Shown here: one piece after another, positions 1 to 8,800 of the stretch
Layout: every line of letters starts with the position of its first letter
How positions within the stretch are numbered: position 1 is the first letter of the stretch
DNA from: Kofleriaceae bacterium
GTDB taxonomy: Bacteria; Myxococcota_A; Polyangia; Haliangiales; Haliangiaceae
Reading direction: 5' to 3'
NCBI GenBank assembly: GCA_018057825.1
Contig: JAGPCY010000061.1
Span: 1 to 32,730 of the forward strand
Length of the DNA: 32,730 nt
Notes under the pieces: model-generated
The model's database searches: none
What the model saw: only the letters and a program-made list of their open reading frames with translations
What the model was told of the DNA's origin: nothing
Translations under genes and position numbers: made by a program

Positions 1-33
1 TTCGCGAACATCACGGTCGCCGCCGTCGCGTGA
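1..33 (+). CDS. C-terminal tail of an unidentified protein (partial)
   Basis: The first frame reads FANITVAAVA and then TGA at 31-33. A strong hairpin follows 23 nt later (57-77), as expected after a gene end. Only ten residues are visible, so no family can be assigned. The real gene would lie upstream of the window. Confidence 0.35.
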   Translation, partial: FANITVAAVA

Positions 34-56
34 CGACCGCCCCGGTCCGCCGCCCA

Positions 57-77
57 GCGCGTGCCTCCCGCACGCGC
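57..77 (+). terminator. Hairpin after the partial gene
   Basis: GCGCGTGC (57-64) pairs perfectly with GCACGCGC (70-77) around a CTCCC loop. There is no T-tract, so this is terminator-like rather than a classical intrinsic terminator. Nothing else is recognisable in 78-197. Confidence 0.4.
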
Positions 78-197
78 CGTCGCGGCGTGGCCGATCCGCT
101 GGTTTTGCCGCCACCGCGCCCCGTCGCCCCCGCCCCTCGCCCGGCCCGCCGCGCCGGCCGCGCCCCGCCCGCCACGCCTGCCTCCCCAAACGACCCC

Positions 198-300
198 CGG
201 TTCGGCCGCCCCCCGGTTCGGCCGCCCCCGGTTCGGCCGCCCCCCCGGTTCGGCCGCCCCCCCGGCCGCCCGCGGCCGCCCCTCCCGCGGTTCGGCCGCC
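198..300. repeat. Imperfect tandem repeat CGGTTCGGCCGCC
   Basis: The 13-mer CGGTTCGGCCGCC occurs five times, starting at 198, 214, 229, 246 and 288. C-rich linkers of varying length separate the copies, giving a period of about 15-17 bp. All frames are open but Pro/Arg/Gly-rich and look noncoding. It runs directly into a short hexamer array. Confidence 0.75.
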
Positions 301-301
301 C

Positions 302-330
302 GGTCTCGGCCTCGGTCTCCGTCTCGGTCT
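302..330. repeat. Short hexamer array (CTCGGN orientation)
   Basis: About five CTCGGN-type units (GGTCTC, GGCCTC, GGTCTC, CGTCTC, GGTCT). This is the smallest of the seven hexamer arrays in the window and lies 90 bp upstream of the pyruvate kinase-like gene. Confidence 0.75.
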
Positions 331-407
331 AGCGCTCACTGCTTCCTCCCTCGCCACTGTCGCCGGGGCTTCACCGCGCGGTGACCGCCGCGCCACCGAG
401 CGCGCGT

Positions 408-413
408 CATGCT
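408..413 (+). promoter_or_regulatory. -10-like hexamer CATGCT
   Basis: CATGCT ends 6 nt before the ATG at 420. The same hexamer sits at 9731-9736 (8 nt before its gene) and on the minus strand at 32287-32292 (6 nt). There is no Shine-Dalgarno sequence, so a leaderless transcript is likely. This favours the ATG at 420 over the in-frame GTG at 381. Confidence 0.35.
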
Positions 414-419
414 GTCACC

Positions 420-2273
420 ATGACCACCCTGGCCGCGCTGCGCGAGTCGATCGGTGCCCTGGAGCGCGAACTGCTCGACGCCACCGACCAGGTCGAGGCC
501 CGCGTGGCCCAGGTCGCTCCACGGTATCGCGCGAGCGCTCGCAACTTCGCGCACTACGTCAGCGTCCGTCAGCACGATCTGCGAGCGCTCCAGCTCGGCC
601 TGCTCGGCCACGGCCTGTCGTCGCTGGGCCGCCTCGAGGGCCACGTCGTCGACGCGATCGCCCAGGTCCGCCAGCGGCTCGACGACGCGCTGGCGGCGCC
701 GCGCCACGGTGCCGGCGAGGACCTCGCCGACCACGCGCCGAGCTGGGACCAGGCCCAGCGCCTGCTGCACGCGCATACCCAGGCGCTCCTCGGGCCGCGC
801 CCGGCCGGCCGCCACGTATACGTGATGGTGACCGCGCCGTCGTCCGACGAGGTCGACGACGGCTGGTGCGGTCGGCTGCTCGACGCCGGCATGAACTTGC
901 TGCGCATCAATGCCGCCCATGAGGACGAGGCGGCGTGGACACGGATCGTCACCACCGCCCGGGCGACGGCGGCGGCGCGCCAGGTGCCGCTGCGCATTGC
1001 GGTCGATCTGCCTGGGCCGAAGTTGCGCACGGTCATGCTGACCGCCGGCCCCCGAGTCGTGAAGTGGAAGCCGGCGAAAGACGCGCTGGGTCGGGTGGTG
1101 GCGCCGCGCATGATCGCGCTGCACTCCGCGGCCGTCGGCGCCGCGACCGCCGACGGGCTGGCGGTGCCGACCTCGATCTGGGCCACGCTCGCCGCCGGTG
1201 ACCAGCTCACCGTGCGCGATGCCCGCGGCAAGCGCCGAGTGGTGCGGGTGGTGGAGCGCGGCGACGCCAACGGTCGCGGCGAGGTCGACGCCACCACCTA
1301 CGTCACGCCCGGGGCGCAGGTGTGCGTGACCCGCGTTGACCGCGTCTACGCCGAGTTCACGATCGTCGACGTGCCGGCCCGGCGCGCGCGCCTTGAGGTC
1401 GCGGTCGGTCAGACCTTCGCCGTGGTTGCCGAGGGCACGCCGGTCCCCGACGGGATGCCGGGGATCGGCTGCACCCTGCCCGCGGCGCTGGCCGGACTGA
1501 CGCTCGGCCAGCGCGTGCTGTTCGACGACGGCCACCTGGAGACCGAGGTAGTGGCGATCGAACCTGGCCAGGTGCAGGTCCGGGTCACCCATGCGCCGGG
1601 CGGGCGATTCCGGCTGGCCGCCGAGAAGGGCATCAACCTGCCGGACAGCGAGCTGCCCTTGCCGCTGTGCTCGGCCGACGACGAGCGGGCGCTGGCGTTC
1701 GCGGCGCGCCACGCCGATCTGATCGACGCCTCGTTCGTCCGCGGGCCCGAGGACGTCCACGAACTGCACCGCCGCCTGGTGGCCCTCGACGCCGAACGAG
1801 TCGGGCTGGTGCTCAAGATCGAGACCGCGGGCGCCTTCGCGCGCCTCCCCGCGATCCTGCTGGCCGCGCTCGAGCGCGCGCCGGTCGGCGTGATGATCGC
1901 GCGCGGCGACCTGGCGATCGAGAGCGGGTACCAGCGCCTGGCCGAGCTGCAGGAGGAGATCCTGTGGCTGTGCGAGGCCGCCCACGTGCCGGTGATCTGG
2001 GCCACCGAGGTGCTCGATCAGCTCGCGCGCACCGGCCGGCCGTCGCGCGCCGAGGTCACCGACGCCGCGATGGCGGTGCGCGCCGAGTGCGTGATGCTCA
2101 ACAAGGGCCGCTACGTCGCTGAGGCGGTGGTCGCGCTCGATGACATCCTGCGACGGATGGAGCAGCACCAGTACAAGAAGCGCGCCCTGTATCGCCGCCT
2201 ACACCTGGGTTGGCCTGAGGGGGGGCGGCCTGAGGACGGTTGGCCCGTGGGGGGGCGGTCCGAGGGGGGATGA
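420..2273 (+). CDS. Pyruvate kinase-like protein with N-terminal extension
   Basis: 617 residues. About 130 N-terminal residues are Ala/Arg/Leu-rich and helical-looking and do not resemble pyruvate kinase. The kinase barrel follows: DLPGPKLRT (196-204), GINLPD (404-409), LKIE (465-468, the catalytic-type Lys), RGDLAIE (495-501), TEV (529-531) and RAEVTDAA (543-550). The usual SGETA after 'ML' is replaced by NKG (561-563). The C-terminal allosteric domain is missing, and the protein ends in a Gly/Trp/Pro-rich tail. In the family these residues bind PEP, divalent metal and ADP in glycolysis. Loss of SGETA and of the C-terminal domain makes ordinary pyruvate kinase activity uncertain, so a PK-fold enzyme or regulator is the safer name. 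An in-frame GTG at 381 would add 13 residues. The protein has no signal peptide and is probably cytoplasmic. Confidence 0.82.
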   Translation: MTTLAALRESIGALERELLDATDQVEARVAQVAPRYRASARNFAHYVSVRQHDLRALQLGLLGHGLSSLGRLEGHVVDAIAQVRQRLDDALAAPRHGAGEDLADHAPSWDQAQRLLHAHTQALLGPRPAGRHVYVMVTAPSSDEVDDGWCGRLLDAGMNLLRINAAHEDEAAWTRIVTTARATAAARQVPLRIAVDLPGPKLRTVMLTAGPRVVKWKPAKDALGRVVAPRMIALHSAAVGAATADGLAVPTSIWATLAAGDQLTVRDARGKRRVVRVVERGDANGRGEVDATTYVTPGAQVCVTRVDRVYAEFTIVDVPARRARLEVAVGQTFAVVAEGTPVPDGMPGIGCTLPAALAGLTLGQRVLFDDGHLETEVVAIEPGQVQVRVTHAPGGRFRLAAEKGINLPDSELPLPLCSADDERALAFAARHADLIDASFVRGPEDVHELHRRLVALDAERVGLVLKIETAGAFARLPAILLAALERAPVGVMIARGDLAIESGYQRLAELQEEILWLCEAAHVPVIWATEVLDQLARTGRPSRAEVTDAAMAVRAECVMLNKGRYVAEAVVALDDILRRMEQHQYKKRALYRRLHLGWPEGGRPEDGWPVGGRSEGG

Positions 2274-2411
2274 CCGAGGGCTGAGCGCGCCGCGGTGGCT
2301 GCCCGAGTGGCCGCGTGTCCACGGCGACGACAGCGCGGCGTCGGCGACCATCGCCAACTGTGGACGATCCTGAGGCGTCACCGCGGCACGTGACTTGCTC
2401 CAGCGGGCGCC

Positions 2412-3818
2412 ATGTCGCGCTGGCTCGCCGCCTTGTTCCTGGTCCCCTGGTTCGGTTGCGCCGACGACGGCCTGGACGATGCCGACGGCGCGCTTCGCGA
2501 TGGCTCGGCCGAGGCGGTCGGCGTCCTTCGGTTCCTGAACAGCCCGGCGGCCGACGTCGCGACCCTCGACGACGGCGCCGCCCTCGACGCCCGGGCGGCC
2601 CGCAACATCGTCGGCCATGTCCGCGGCCCCGACAGCCTGCTCGGCACCGGCGACGACGACCTCCTCGAGACCATGGCCGAGCTCGACGCCATCCCCCAGG
2701 TCGGGCCGGCGACGATCGCCCGGCTCTTGACGTACGTCGAGTCGATCGGCGGCGTGCCGCGCATCCAGATCGAGGGCGTGTGGCTGACCGCCGCCGAGGC
2801 TGCGGCGATCGTCGCCGCCGCCAACGGCGCGTCGCTGGCCGAGCTCGATGACGACGCCGGCCTCGACGCCCGGGCCGCCCGCGGGCTGGTCGAGCGTCGC
2901 CCTCACGCCGACCTGGCGGCGGTGGCCGCGGTGCCCTACGTCGCGACCGCCGCCCTCGAGCGCCTGCGGCGCTGGGCGCCGACGTGGTCGGCACCGACCG
3001 AGGTCACCTGCCACCCCGGCTTGCGCGCCGGCATGCGGGCCTGCGTCGAGGCCCAGGTCGCCGACGGCGCGAGCCTCGCCGACGCCGAGCTCGCGTGCGG
3101 CGACGCCGAGGCCCTCGGTCCGGTGTTCGATGCGGTGTGCGCCGGTCCGCTGGGCGCGCCGTTCTGCGGCCTGCCCTTCGAGACGTTCTATACGGTGCAC
3201 GTCCCGCCGTGCGTCGCGGCCCTGGCCGACGAGCTGGCAGGCCTGTGCGTCGGCGACGCCGATTGTGGAGGCGCGCCGCGCCGGTGCTGGGGCACGGTCA
3301 ACGACGGCTCGACCCAGCTCGGCGTGTGCCAGGACCTCCGCAGCGTGCCCGGTCAGGGCGACCCGTGCTCGGCGACCCGCGCGTGTGGCGCTGGCCTGGT
3401 GTGCGCCGGGTTGTCGCTGTGGCCCGACGGGATCTGCGTCAGCGCGTGGATGACCGGCAGCTTCACGATGGACGTGCCCCAGGTCATCGCGGCGAGCGCC
3501 GGCGCCACCGCGACCGCCGCCGTGATCGTCCACGGCCTGGCCACCGTCCCCCTCGACGTATGGGTCGACCTCGACGTCCGCGGCGTCGACCCGCGGCGCC
3601 TCCGGGTCTGGCTCGAGAATCCCCAGGGCCAGCGCGCCAGCTTGTGGGACGGCGCCACCGACGGCGGCACCATCCCCGCGCGCCTGCTGCCGCGGCCGGG
3701 CGTCGCCCACGACGAATACGTGAACGGCGCCTGGCGGGTCGGGGTCGAGACCACCGCCGCGGGCACCGCCGGCACCCTGCACGCGGTCACGGTCCACGTC
3801 ACCAGCCAGTGGGACTGA
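2412..3818 (+). CDS. Exported protein with HhH-like repeats and C-terminal P-domain
   Basis: 468 residues. It has a short hydrophobic leader ending in FGC (Cys16), then an Asp-rich stretch typical of lipoproteins of this group, although the lipobox is weak. Two related segments (about 45-115 and 139-190) each carry LD(D)xAxLDARAAR followed by a helix-hairpin-helix-like stretch, for example IPQVGPATIARLL. The middle (about 200-345) is Cys-rich and probably disulfide-bonded outside the cytoplasm. The last 120 residues resemble the P/Homo-B domain of proprotein convertases, with a jelly-roll pattern (VDLDVRGVDPRRLRVWLENPQG) and a WRVGVET strand. In myxobacteria P-domains are often attached to secreted proteases, but no protease domain is present here. 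The likely role is a surface-binding or structural lipoprotein. The substrate is unknown. Confidence 0.75.
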   Translation: MSRWLAALFLVPWFGCADDGLDDADGALRDGSAEAVGVLRFLNSPAADVATLDDGAALDARAARNIVGHVRGPDSLLGTGDDDLLETMAELDAIPQVGPATIARLLTYVESIGGVPRIQIEGVWLTAAEAAAIVAAANGASLAELDDDAGLDARAARGLVERRPHADLAAVAAVPYVATAALERLRRWAPTWSAPTEVTCHPGLRAGMRACVEAQVADGASLADAELACGDAEALGPVFDAVCAGPLGAPFCGLPFETFYTVHVPPCVAALADELAGLCVGDADCGGAPRRCWGTVNDGSTQLGVCQDLRSVPGQGDPCSATRACGAGLVCAGLSLWPDGICVSAWMTGSFTMDVPQVIAASAGATATAAVIVHGLATVPLDVWVDLDVRGVDPRRLRVWLENPQGQRASLWDGATDGGTIPARLLPRPGVAHDEYVNGAWRVGVETTAAGTAGTLHAVTVHVTSQWD

Positions 3819-3929
3819 CGCCAGTCGGTGGCGCCGCCCCGCAGGCCCCAGACCGGCCAGCGAAGTGCCTGATTCTGCTCAGGGTCCGGGCCCTTCGCAC
3901 CCGGCATGCAAGCCGATTTGAATCACCCC

Positions 3930-3961
3930 GGGGCCGATTAAAAAAATCGCCCCAATATTTT
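3930..3961 (+). terminator. Hairpin plus AT-rich tail after the P-domain gene
   Basis: GGGGCCGATT (3930-3939) pairs with AATCGCCCC (3945-3953) with one bulged C around a five-A loop. AATATTTT follows. This is the most AT-rich spot in the left part of the window and the best intrinsic-terminator candidate for the plus strand. Confidence 0.5.
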
Positions 3962-3966
3962 AAGCT
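3961..3966 (+). promoter_or_regulatory. -10-like TAAGCT facing the next gene's 3' end
   Basis: TAAGCT lies in an AT-rich patch and ends 6 nt before an ATG at 3973, matching the start-site pattern of other genes here. The only frame behind it is a 68-codon, Arg-rich frame (3973-4179) that overlaps the minus gene by about 125 bp. It could drive a small protein, an antisense RNA, or nothing. Confidence 0.25.
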
Positions 3967-4051
3967 CGGCGCATGGATGCCCGGGCAGTTGGGCGCTGGC
4001 ACGTAACCGACGCTCGCCGGGCGGTGCGGCGCCAGACCGAGGATCGGCGGG

Positions 4052-5515
4052 TCAAGGCGGCGTCAGGGGCAGCCCGAAGAAGTCGAAGAAGTCGCGCAGG
4101 TGATCGCGCAGGTCGTCGGTGTGGCCGTTGTGGCTCTCGTAGCCCCACGTCCCGACGTGGCCGTACCAGCTATCCTTGACGCACGAACCGTAGCCGTGGA
4201 CGCCGACGCCGTAGCTGATGAAGCTCGCCGCCCGCGACACCGCGGTGCCCTTGCCGCGGGCCAGCACCCGGCTCGCGGTCTTGAACAGGACGTCGACGCG
4301 ATCCTTGGCGGTGAGGTACGGCCGCGGGGTCGCCTCGACGAGGTTGGCGAAGGTGTCGCCACGCCGCCCGGGCGAGTTCCAGGTCACGCCGACGTTGGGC
4401 CCGCTGGCCGAGCTGCTGTAGTTGAACGTCAAGCCGTTCGGCCCCAGGGTCAACGTCCCGATGCCCGGCACCGTGACGTTCAGGTTGATCTGCAGCCCGT
4501 TGATCGCGCGCGAGATCTGGACCGCGCGGTTGATCTGCACCTGCTGGTTGACCGAGTAGTTGCCGAAGCCGACCACCTCGGCGTTGGCGCCGGCGGTCAG
4601 CCCGCGCACCAGGTGGGTCCAGCCGTCGAGGTACAGGTGCCCGGTGTTGTGGAGCGCGGCGCCACAGGCATTGGCGCAGTCCGAGCCCCACACCGGGTAC
4701 TGGATCGGCACCCCGCTGATCACCAGGGGCACCAGGGCCTTCAGCTCGCGACAGCGGAGCTGCATGGTCATGGCGATCTGGCTCTCGACGAGCTGGCTAT
4801 CGATCTCGGTGGCGCCGCCGAAGATCGAGTTGCCGGTGCGGTTGACCTTGACCCACTGCGAGGCCTCGGGTCCCTGGGAGCCCTCGCGCCACAGGTGCCG
4901 GCGCACCATCCAGTACAGGTTGATGCCGCGCTCCGGCATCGGGGTCGTCTGGGTCGCCAGGACGCACGCGCAGGTGCCGACGTCGGCCGCGGTCAGCGGC
5001 ACGGTCCGCGGGCTGCCGCCGACGCGTTCGATCGCGCTGCCGTCGGCGGTGCGCACCCGCGCCGCCCCACCGTCGGTCCGGAACTGCAGCGCGTAGGCCG
5101 CGAACTCCTCGGCCAGCTCGGGGTAGCGCGCCGGCAAGAGCGTCGGCACGTCGCGCGGGGAGGCGGTGCGCGCCAGCTCGGCCAGCGCGGCCTCGAGCTC
5201 GACCGAGCCGACGATCGCGCCGGTGGTGCGGAGGCTGGGCGAGGGCGGCGGCGGCGCGCTGTCCTCCGCGGTCTGTTCGGCCTCGGCCAGCTCCTCCGGC
5301 GTCAGGTCGTCGAGGGTCTGGGCCTGCTCCTCGGGCGTGATGATGGCGTCGCCACCGGTCGGCTCGGGCGCCAGCACGATGGCGCCAGCGATGACGCGGC
5401 CGTCGTCGGCGCGCAGGCCGGGCGCCGCCAACCCGATCGCCAGGACCGCGGCCAGCGCGGCGACCGGGCGAACCCCCGGGCGAGACATGTACTTCCGAAT
5501 ACCGATCTTGATCAC
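4052..5515 (-). CDS. Unrecognised secreted protein
   Basis: 487 residues, not recognised. The GTG start at 5515 is chosen because AGAGGAG lies 8 nt upstream. The in-frame ATG at 5488 lacks that support. The N-terminus is a signal peptide with a long basic n-region, a hydrophobic core (about 17-32) and a likely cut near LRADD. Residues 40-90 are acidic and Gln/Pro-rich. The rest is Asn/Gly/Thr-rich with repeated beta-strand-like stretches (QVQINRAVQISRAINGLQINLNV) and scattered cysteines, including CACV and CANAC. The end is aromatic and charged (DDLRDHLRDFFDFFGLPL). It is probably periplasmic, surface-located or secreted. No catalytic motif could be identified. Both neighbours lie more than 200 bp away, so it is probably transcribed alone. 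Confidence 0.7.
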   Translation of the reverse strand: MIKIGIRKYMSRPGVRPVAALAAVLAIGLAAPGLRADDGRVIAGAIVLAPEPTGGDAIITPEEQAQTLDDLTPEELAEAEQTAEDSAPPPPSPSLRTTGAIVGSVELEAALAELARTASPRDVPTLLPARYPELAEEFAAYALQFRTDGGAARVRTADGSAIERVGGSPRTVPLTAADVGTCACVLATQTTPMPERGINLYWMVRRHLWREGSQGPEASQWVKVNRTGNSIFGGATEIDSQLVESQIAMTMQLRCRELKALVPLVISGVPIQYPVWGSDCANACGAALHNTGHLYLDGWTHLVRGLTAGANAEVVGFGNYSVNQQVQINRAVQISRAINGLQINLNVTVPGIGTLTLGPNGLTFNYSSSASGPNVGVTWNSPGRRGDTFANLVEATPRPYLTAKDRVDVLFKTASRVLARGKGTAVSRAASFISYGVGVHGYGSCVKDSWYGHVGTWGYESHNGHTDDLRDHLRDFFDFFGLPLTPP

Positions 5516-5523
5516 GTTGAATA

Positions 5524-5530
5524 CTCCTCT
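5524..5530 (-). promoter_or_regulatory. Strong Shine-Dalgarno AGAGGAG
   Basis: AGAGGAG on the minus strand is 8 nt from the GTG at 5515. It is one of only a few clear ribosome binding sites in the window and decides the start of the secreted protein gene. Confidence 0.7.
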
Positions 5531-5875
5531 AGAAACGTGGCAATGGACTGCCGCACCGTCGAGAACATCTCGACGACGGGGCGATGCCGACGGCCGGAAC
5601 TGGCCACGACATCTCGAGCCCAGTTAAGACAGACTCGCGAGCATCGCGATAGCAGATAGTTCCGCCGCGCGAACGTGCGACGCCGTGCGACGACGGGTGT
5701 GTCGGCGACAAGCGACGTGGTCGCAGCCCGCCAGGCCCGCGGATCTCAACGCCGCGCCGGCGACGCGACGCCGTCGCACCTGACCACGCGCGGGGGAGGC
5801 GAATACTTGCGGTCGTCGCGCGCGAGGTCGCGGGGTCGCGCCGGTCGCGCCGGCGGTCGCACGTGGCCGCAGCTA
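5531..5875. other. Noncoding region upstream of the secreted protein gene
   Basis: No credible gene. A 7-bp hairpin, CGTCGAG (5557-5563) / CTCGACG (5569-5575) with an AACAT loop, lies in the probable 5' leader of the minus gene. A relatively AT-rich patch (about 5622-5663) with ATCGCGAT could hold its promoter, but no clear -35/-10 pair is visible. From 5676 to 5875 only GC-rich sequence is seen. Confidence 0.4.
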
Positions 5876-8800
5876 TCAGCGGCGGCGCGGCTGCGACGGC
5901 GCGGTCGGCCAGGTCGCGAACATCCGCGCGAAGGCGGTCGGCGCGATCACGCCGCGGCTGGCCAGGACCTGATCGGCGGCGGCCAGCGCGGCCCCATCAC
6001 CGTCGAGCTCGGCCCGACGGCGGCGCGCCAGCGCGCCGATCGCGATCATGTCGGTGGCGTCGGCGTCGGCGGCGGCGCCGTCGAGCAACGCGCGAGCTCG
6101 CGCCGGCCGGTCGGCCAGCACCTCGATCGCGGCCAGGATGAGGCGCACGAAGGCGCGCAGGTAGGGCGCGCGGACCCGGGCCAAGGGCGCGATCGCCGCG
6201 CGCGCCGCGGCGCCATCCCCGCGGGCGATCGCGGCGCGGGCCAGCAGGTATCGGGTCTCGGTGCGCACCGCCTCGACGTGGGCGAAGGCCGGGCCGGCGA
6301 ACGGCGCGATCTGCGCGGCGGCCGCGGCCACGCCGTCGGCGTCGTCCTGGTACAGCGCCAGCTCGAACAGGCCGCGCACCCGGAACCAGTGCTGGAGGTG
6401 CAGCCCATCGCCGGGCGGCGACCAGATCTCGGGCGTGAGCTCGGCCCGGGCCCGCAGCGGATCGTCGGCCGCCAGCCACACCACGTTGCTCGACCACTGC
6501 AAGCTGGCGGCGGCGTAGCGATCGCCGCGGCGGTTGGCGTCGCGCAGGTACTCGCGCTGCCGCACCGCCAGCTCGCGGTAGTCGCCGTGGCGCCGCAGCG
6601 CGAACGCGATGAACAGCCGGACGTGGTTGAGCTCGGCCGCGGTGCCGACCGAGCGCTCCCGCAGCGCCACCTCAGCCTCCGCTAGCGTGGCGATCGCGTA
6701 AGCGTGGCGGCCCGCGAAGAACTCGACGATGCCATCGGCGCAGCGCGCCCACGCCACCAGGAACTGGCTGTCGCACGCCCGGGCCAGCGCCGCCGCCCGC
6801 GTCACCGCGCGGCGCGCCAGCGGCACCCGGCTGCCGCTCGAGCCGAGGTACATCGCGTGGTAGGCCAACGCGTAGGTGACGCGGCGCCGATCGCCCAGGC
6901 GCAGCGCGACCAGGAGCGCCCGGGCCTGAAACGCTGCGCCGGCCAGGACCTCGACCATGCCCAGGCCGAGGGACGCGGTGCGATAGACGTCGAGTCGCAG
7001 GTGATCGATCGACGGCGCGTCGGGCGTGCGGCGCGGCGTGAAGTGGGTGCCGCGGAGCATGGTCCGGAACCACGACCAGGCCAGCCGGCGCTTGGCGGCG
7101 CCGATCGTGCGCGGGGTGTCCTCGCCGATCGCCGCCAGCACCTCGTCGAGGAGCGCCCGACCGGCGGCGACGTGGCCGCTGACCAGGAGCTCGTGGGCGG
7201 CCTGGCGACGGCAGCGCGCGGCCAGCGCGGGCTCGGCGCCGTCGGCGGCCGCCAGGTAGACCTGGGCGGCGGCGTGGCCGCGACCGGCGTAGCCCAGGGC
7301 CTCGGCGCGGGCGATCAGGATCGCGCGGCGGGCGTCGTCATCGTAGGTGCCCATGCGCAAGGACGCCGCCCACAGATCGGCGGCCAGCTCGAAGGCCAGG
7401 GCGTCGCTGGCCCGCCGCGCCGACTCCGCGGCCAGCTCGGCGGCGTGGGCCAGGGCGCCGGCGGCCTCGAGGTGGCGGACCACCAGGAGCGGCGCCTGCT
7501 CGACCGCGGGCGAGGCCAGGAGCGCGGCGGCCAGCCGCTGGTGGTGGCGCCGCCGACGCGCCAGCGGGATCCGCGCGACCACCGCCTCGCGCACCCGGTC
7601 GTGATATGGCTCGACCGGATCGTGGCTGCGGGTGCCGCCGGTGCGGACCAACCAGGTCGCGCGCAGGCGATCGAGGGCCTTGGCCAAGGCCCGGCGGTCG
7701 AGCGCGAGCGCGGTGCCGATCACGCCCTGGGGCGCCGGCCCGCCTGCCACCGCGACCATCTCGAGGACGCGCTGGGCCGTGCGCTCCATGCGCGACACCC
7801 GTCCCCACAGCGCCTCGTCGAGGCGGGCCACCGCGCCGGCGCTGTGACGGACCAGCTCCTGCAGGAACAGCGGGTGGCCGTCGGCGTCGTCGACCAGGGC
7901 GTCGGCGTCGGCGGCGCGCTCGGGGGCCAGCAAGCTGATGAGCGCCCGGCCCTCGGCGGCCGACAGCCGGGCCAGGGCGAGGGTGTCGACCGGCGCCGGC
8001 AGCGCCAGGCCGGGCCCGCCGTCGCGCCGGTGGGTGAGCAAGAGCAAGATCGGCGGCGCCGACGCCGGCTCGACGATCTCGCCGAGCAACGCCAGGCTGT
8101 CGCTGTCGGCCCACTGGATGTCGTCGATGACCACGACCAGGGGGTGCTGTTGCGCCAGGGCCGCCAGGAGCTGGCGCAGGCCGCGAAACGCGCGCGCGCG
8201 CAGCTCGATCGGACTGTCCGGCTTCCGGACCGACAGACGGGCGATCGCCGGGACCCGGCGCAGCACCGGGAACGTGCGGGCCACGGCCTCGACCTCGGGG
8301 GTGAGCAGGAGCGCCACCTCGATCGGATCGCGGCGCAACAGCTCGCGGACCAACGCGTCGACCACGCCGTCGATGCCCTTGAACGGCACCGACTCGCGCT
8401 CGTAGCAGCGCCCGGTCAAGACCCGGACGTCGGGGGCCCGCGCCTCGGTGCGCTCGATGAACGCGTGGACCAGGGCGCTCTTGCCCATCCCCGAGGGGCC
8501 TTCGATGCACACGGTCCGGGCCTGCCCCGCGCGGACGTCGACCAGCGCCGCGTCGAGCGCCGCCAGCTCCGCGGTCCGGCCGACGAACGGTGGCGCGCGT
8601 TCGGCGATCGGCGCGGCGCGGGTCGACAGCCGGGAGACGATCTCGGCGGCGGTCGGGCGGCGCGCCGGCTCGAGGGCGAGCAGCTCGTCGCACAGCCGCG
8701 CCAGATCCGGCGGCACCGGCCCGTAGCGGGCCACCGGCGGCGCCGCGACCTGCTGCTTGCGCAAGAGGATCTCGATCGCGCGGCCCTCGAACGGCAGCCG

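Noticed and set aside
336-2168. 610-codon minus-strand frame opposite the pyruvate kinase-like gene
   Set aside because: His/Arg/Gly-rich shadow; the plus strand carries the pyruvate kinase motifs.
3973-4179. 68-residue protein gene
   Set aside because: Arg-rich and mostly antisense to the secreted protein gene. Kept only as a promoter/antisense observation.
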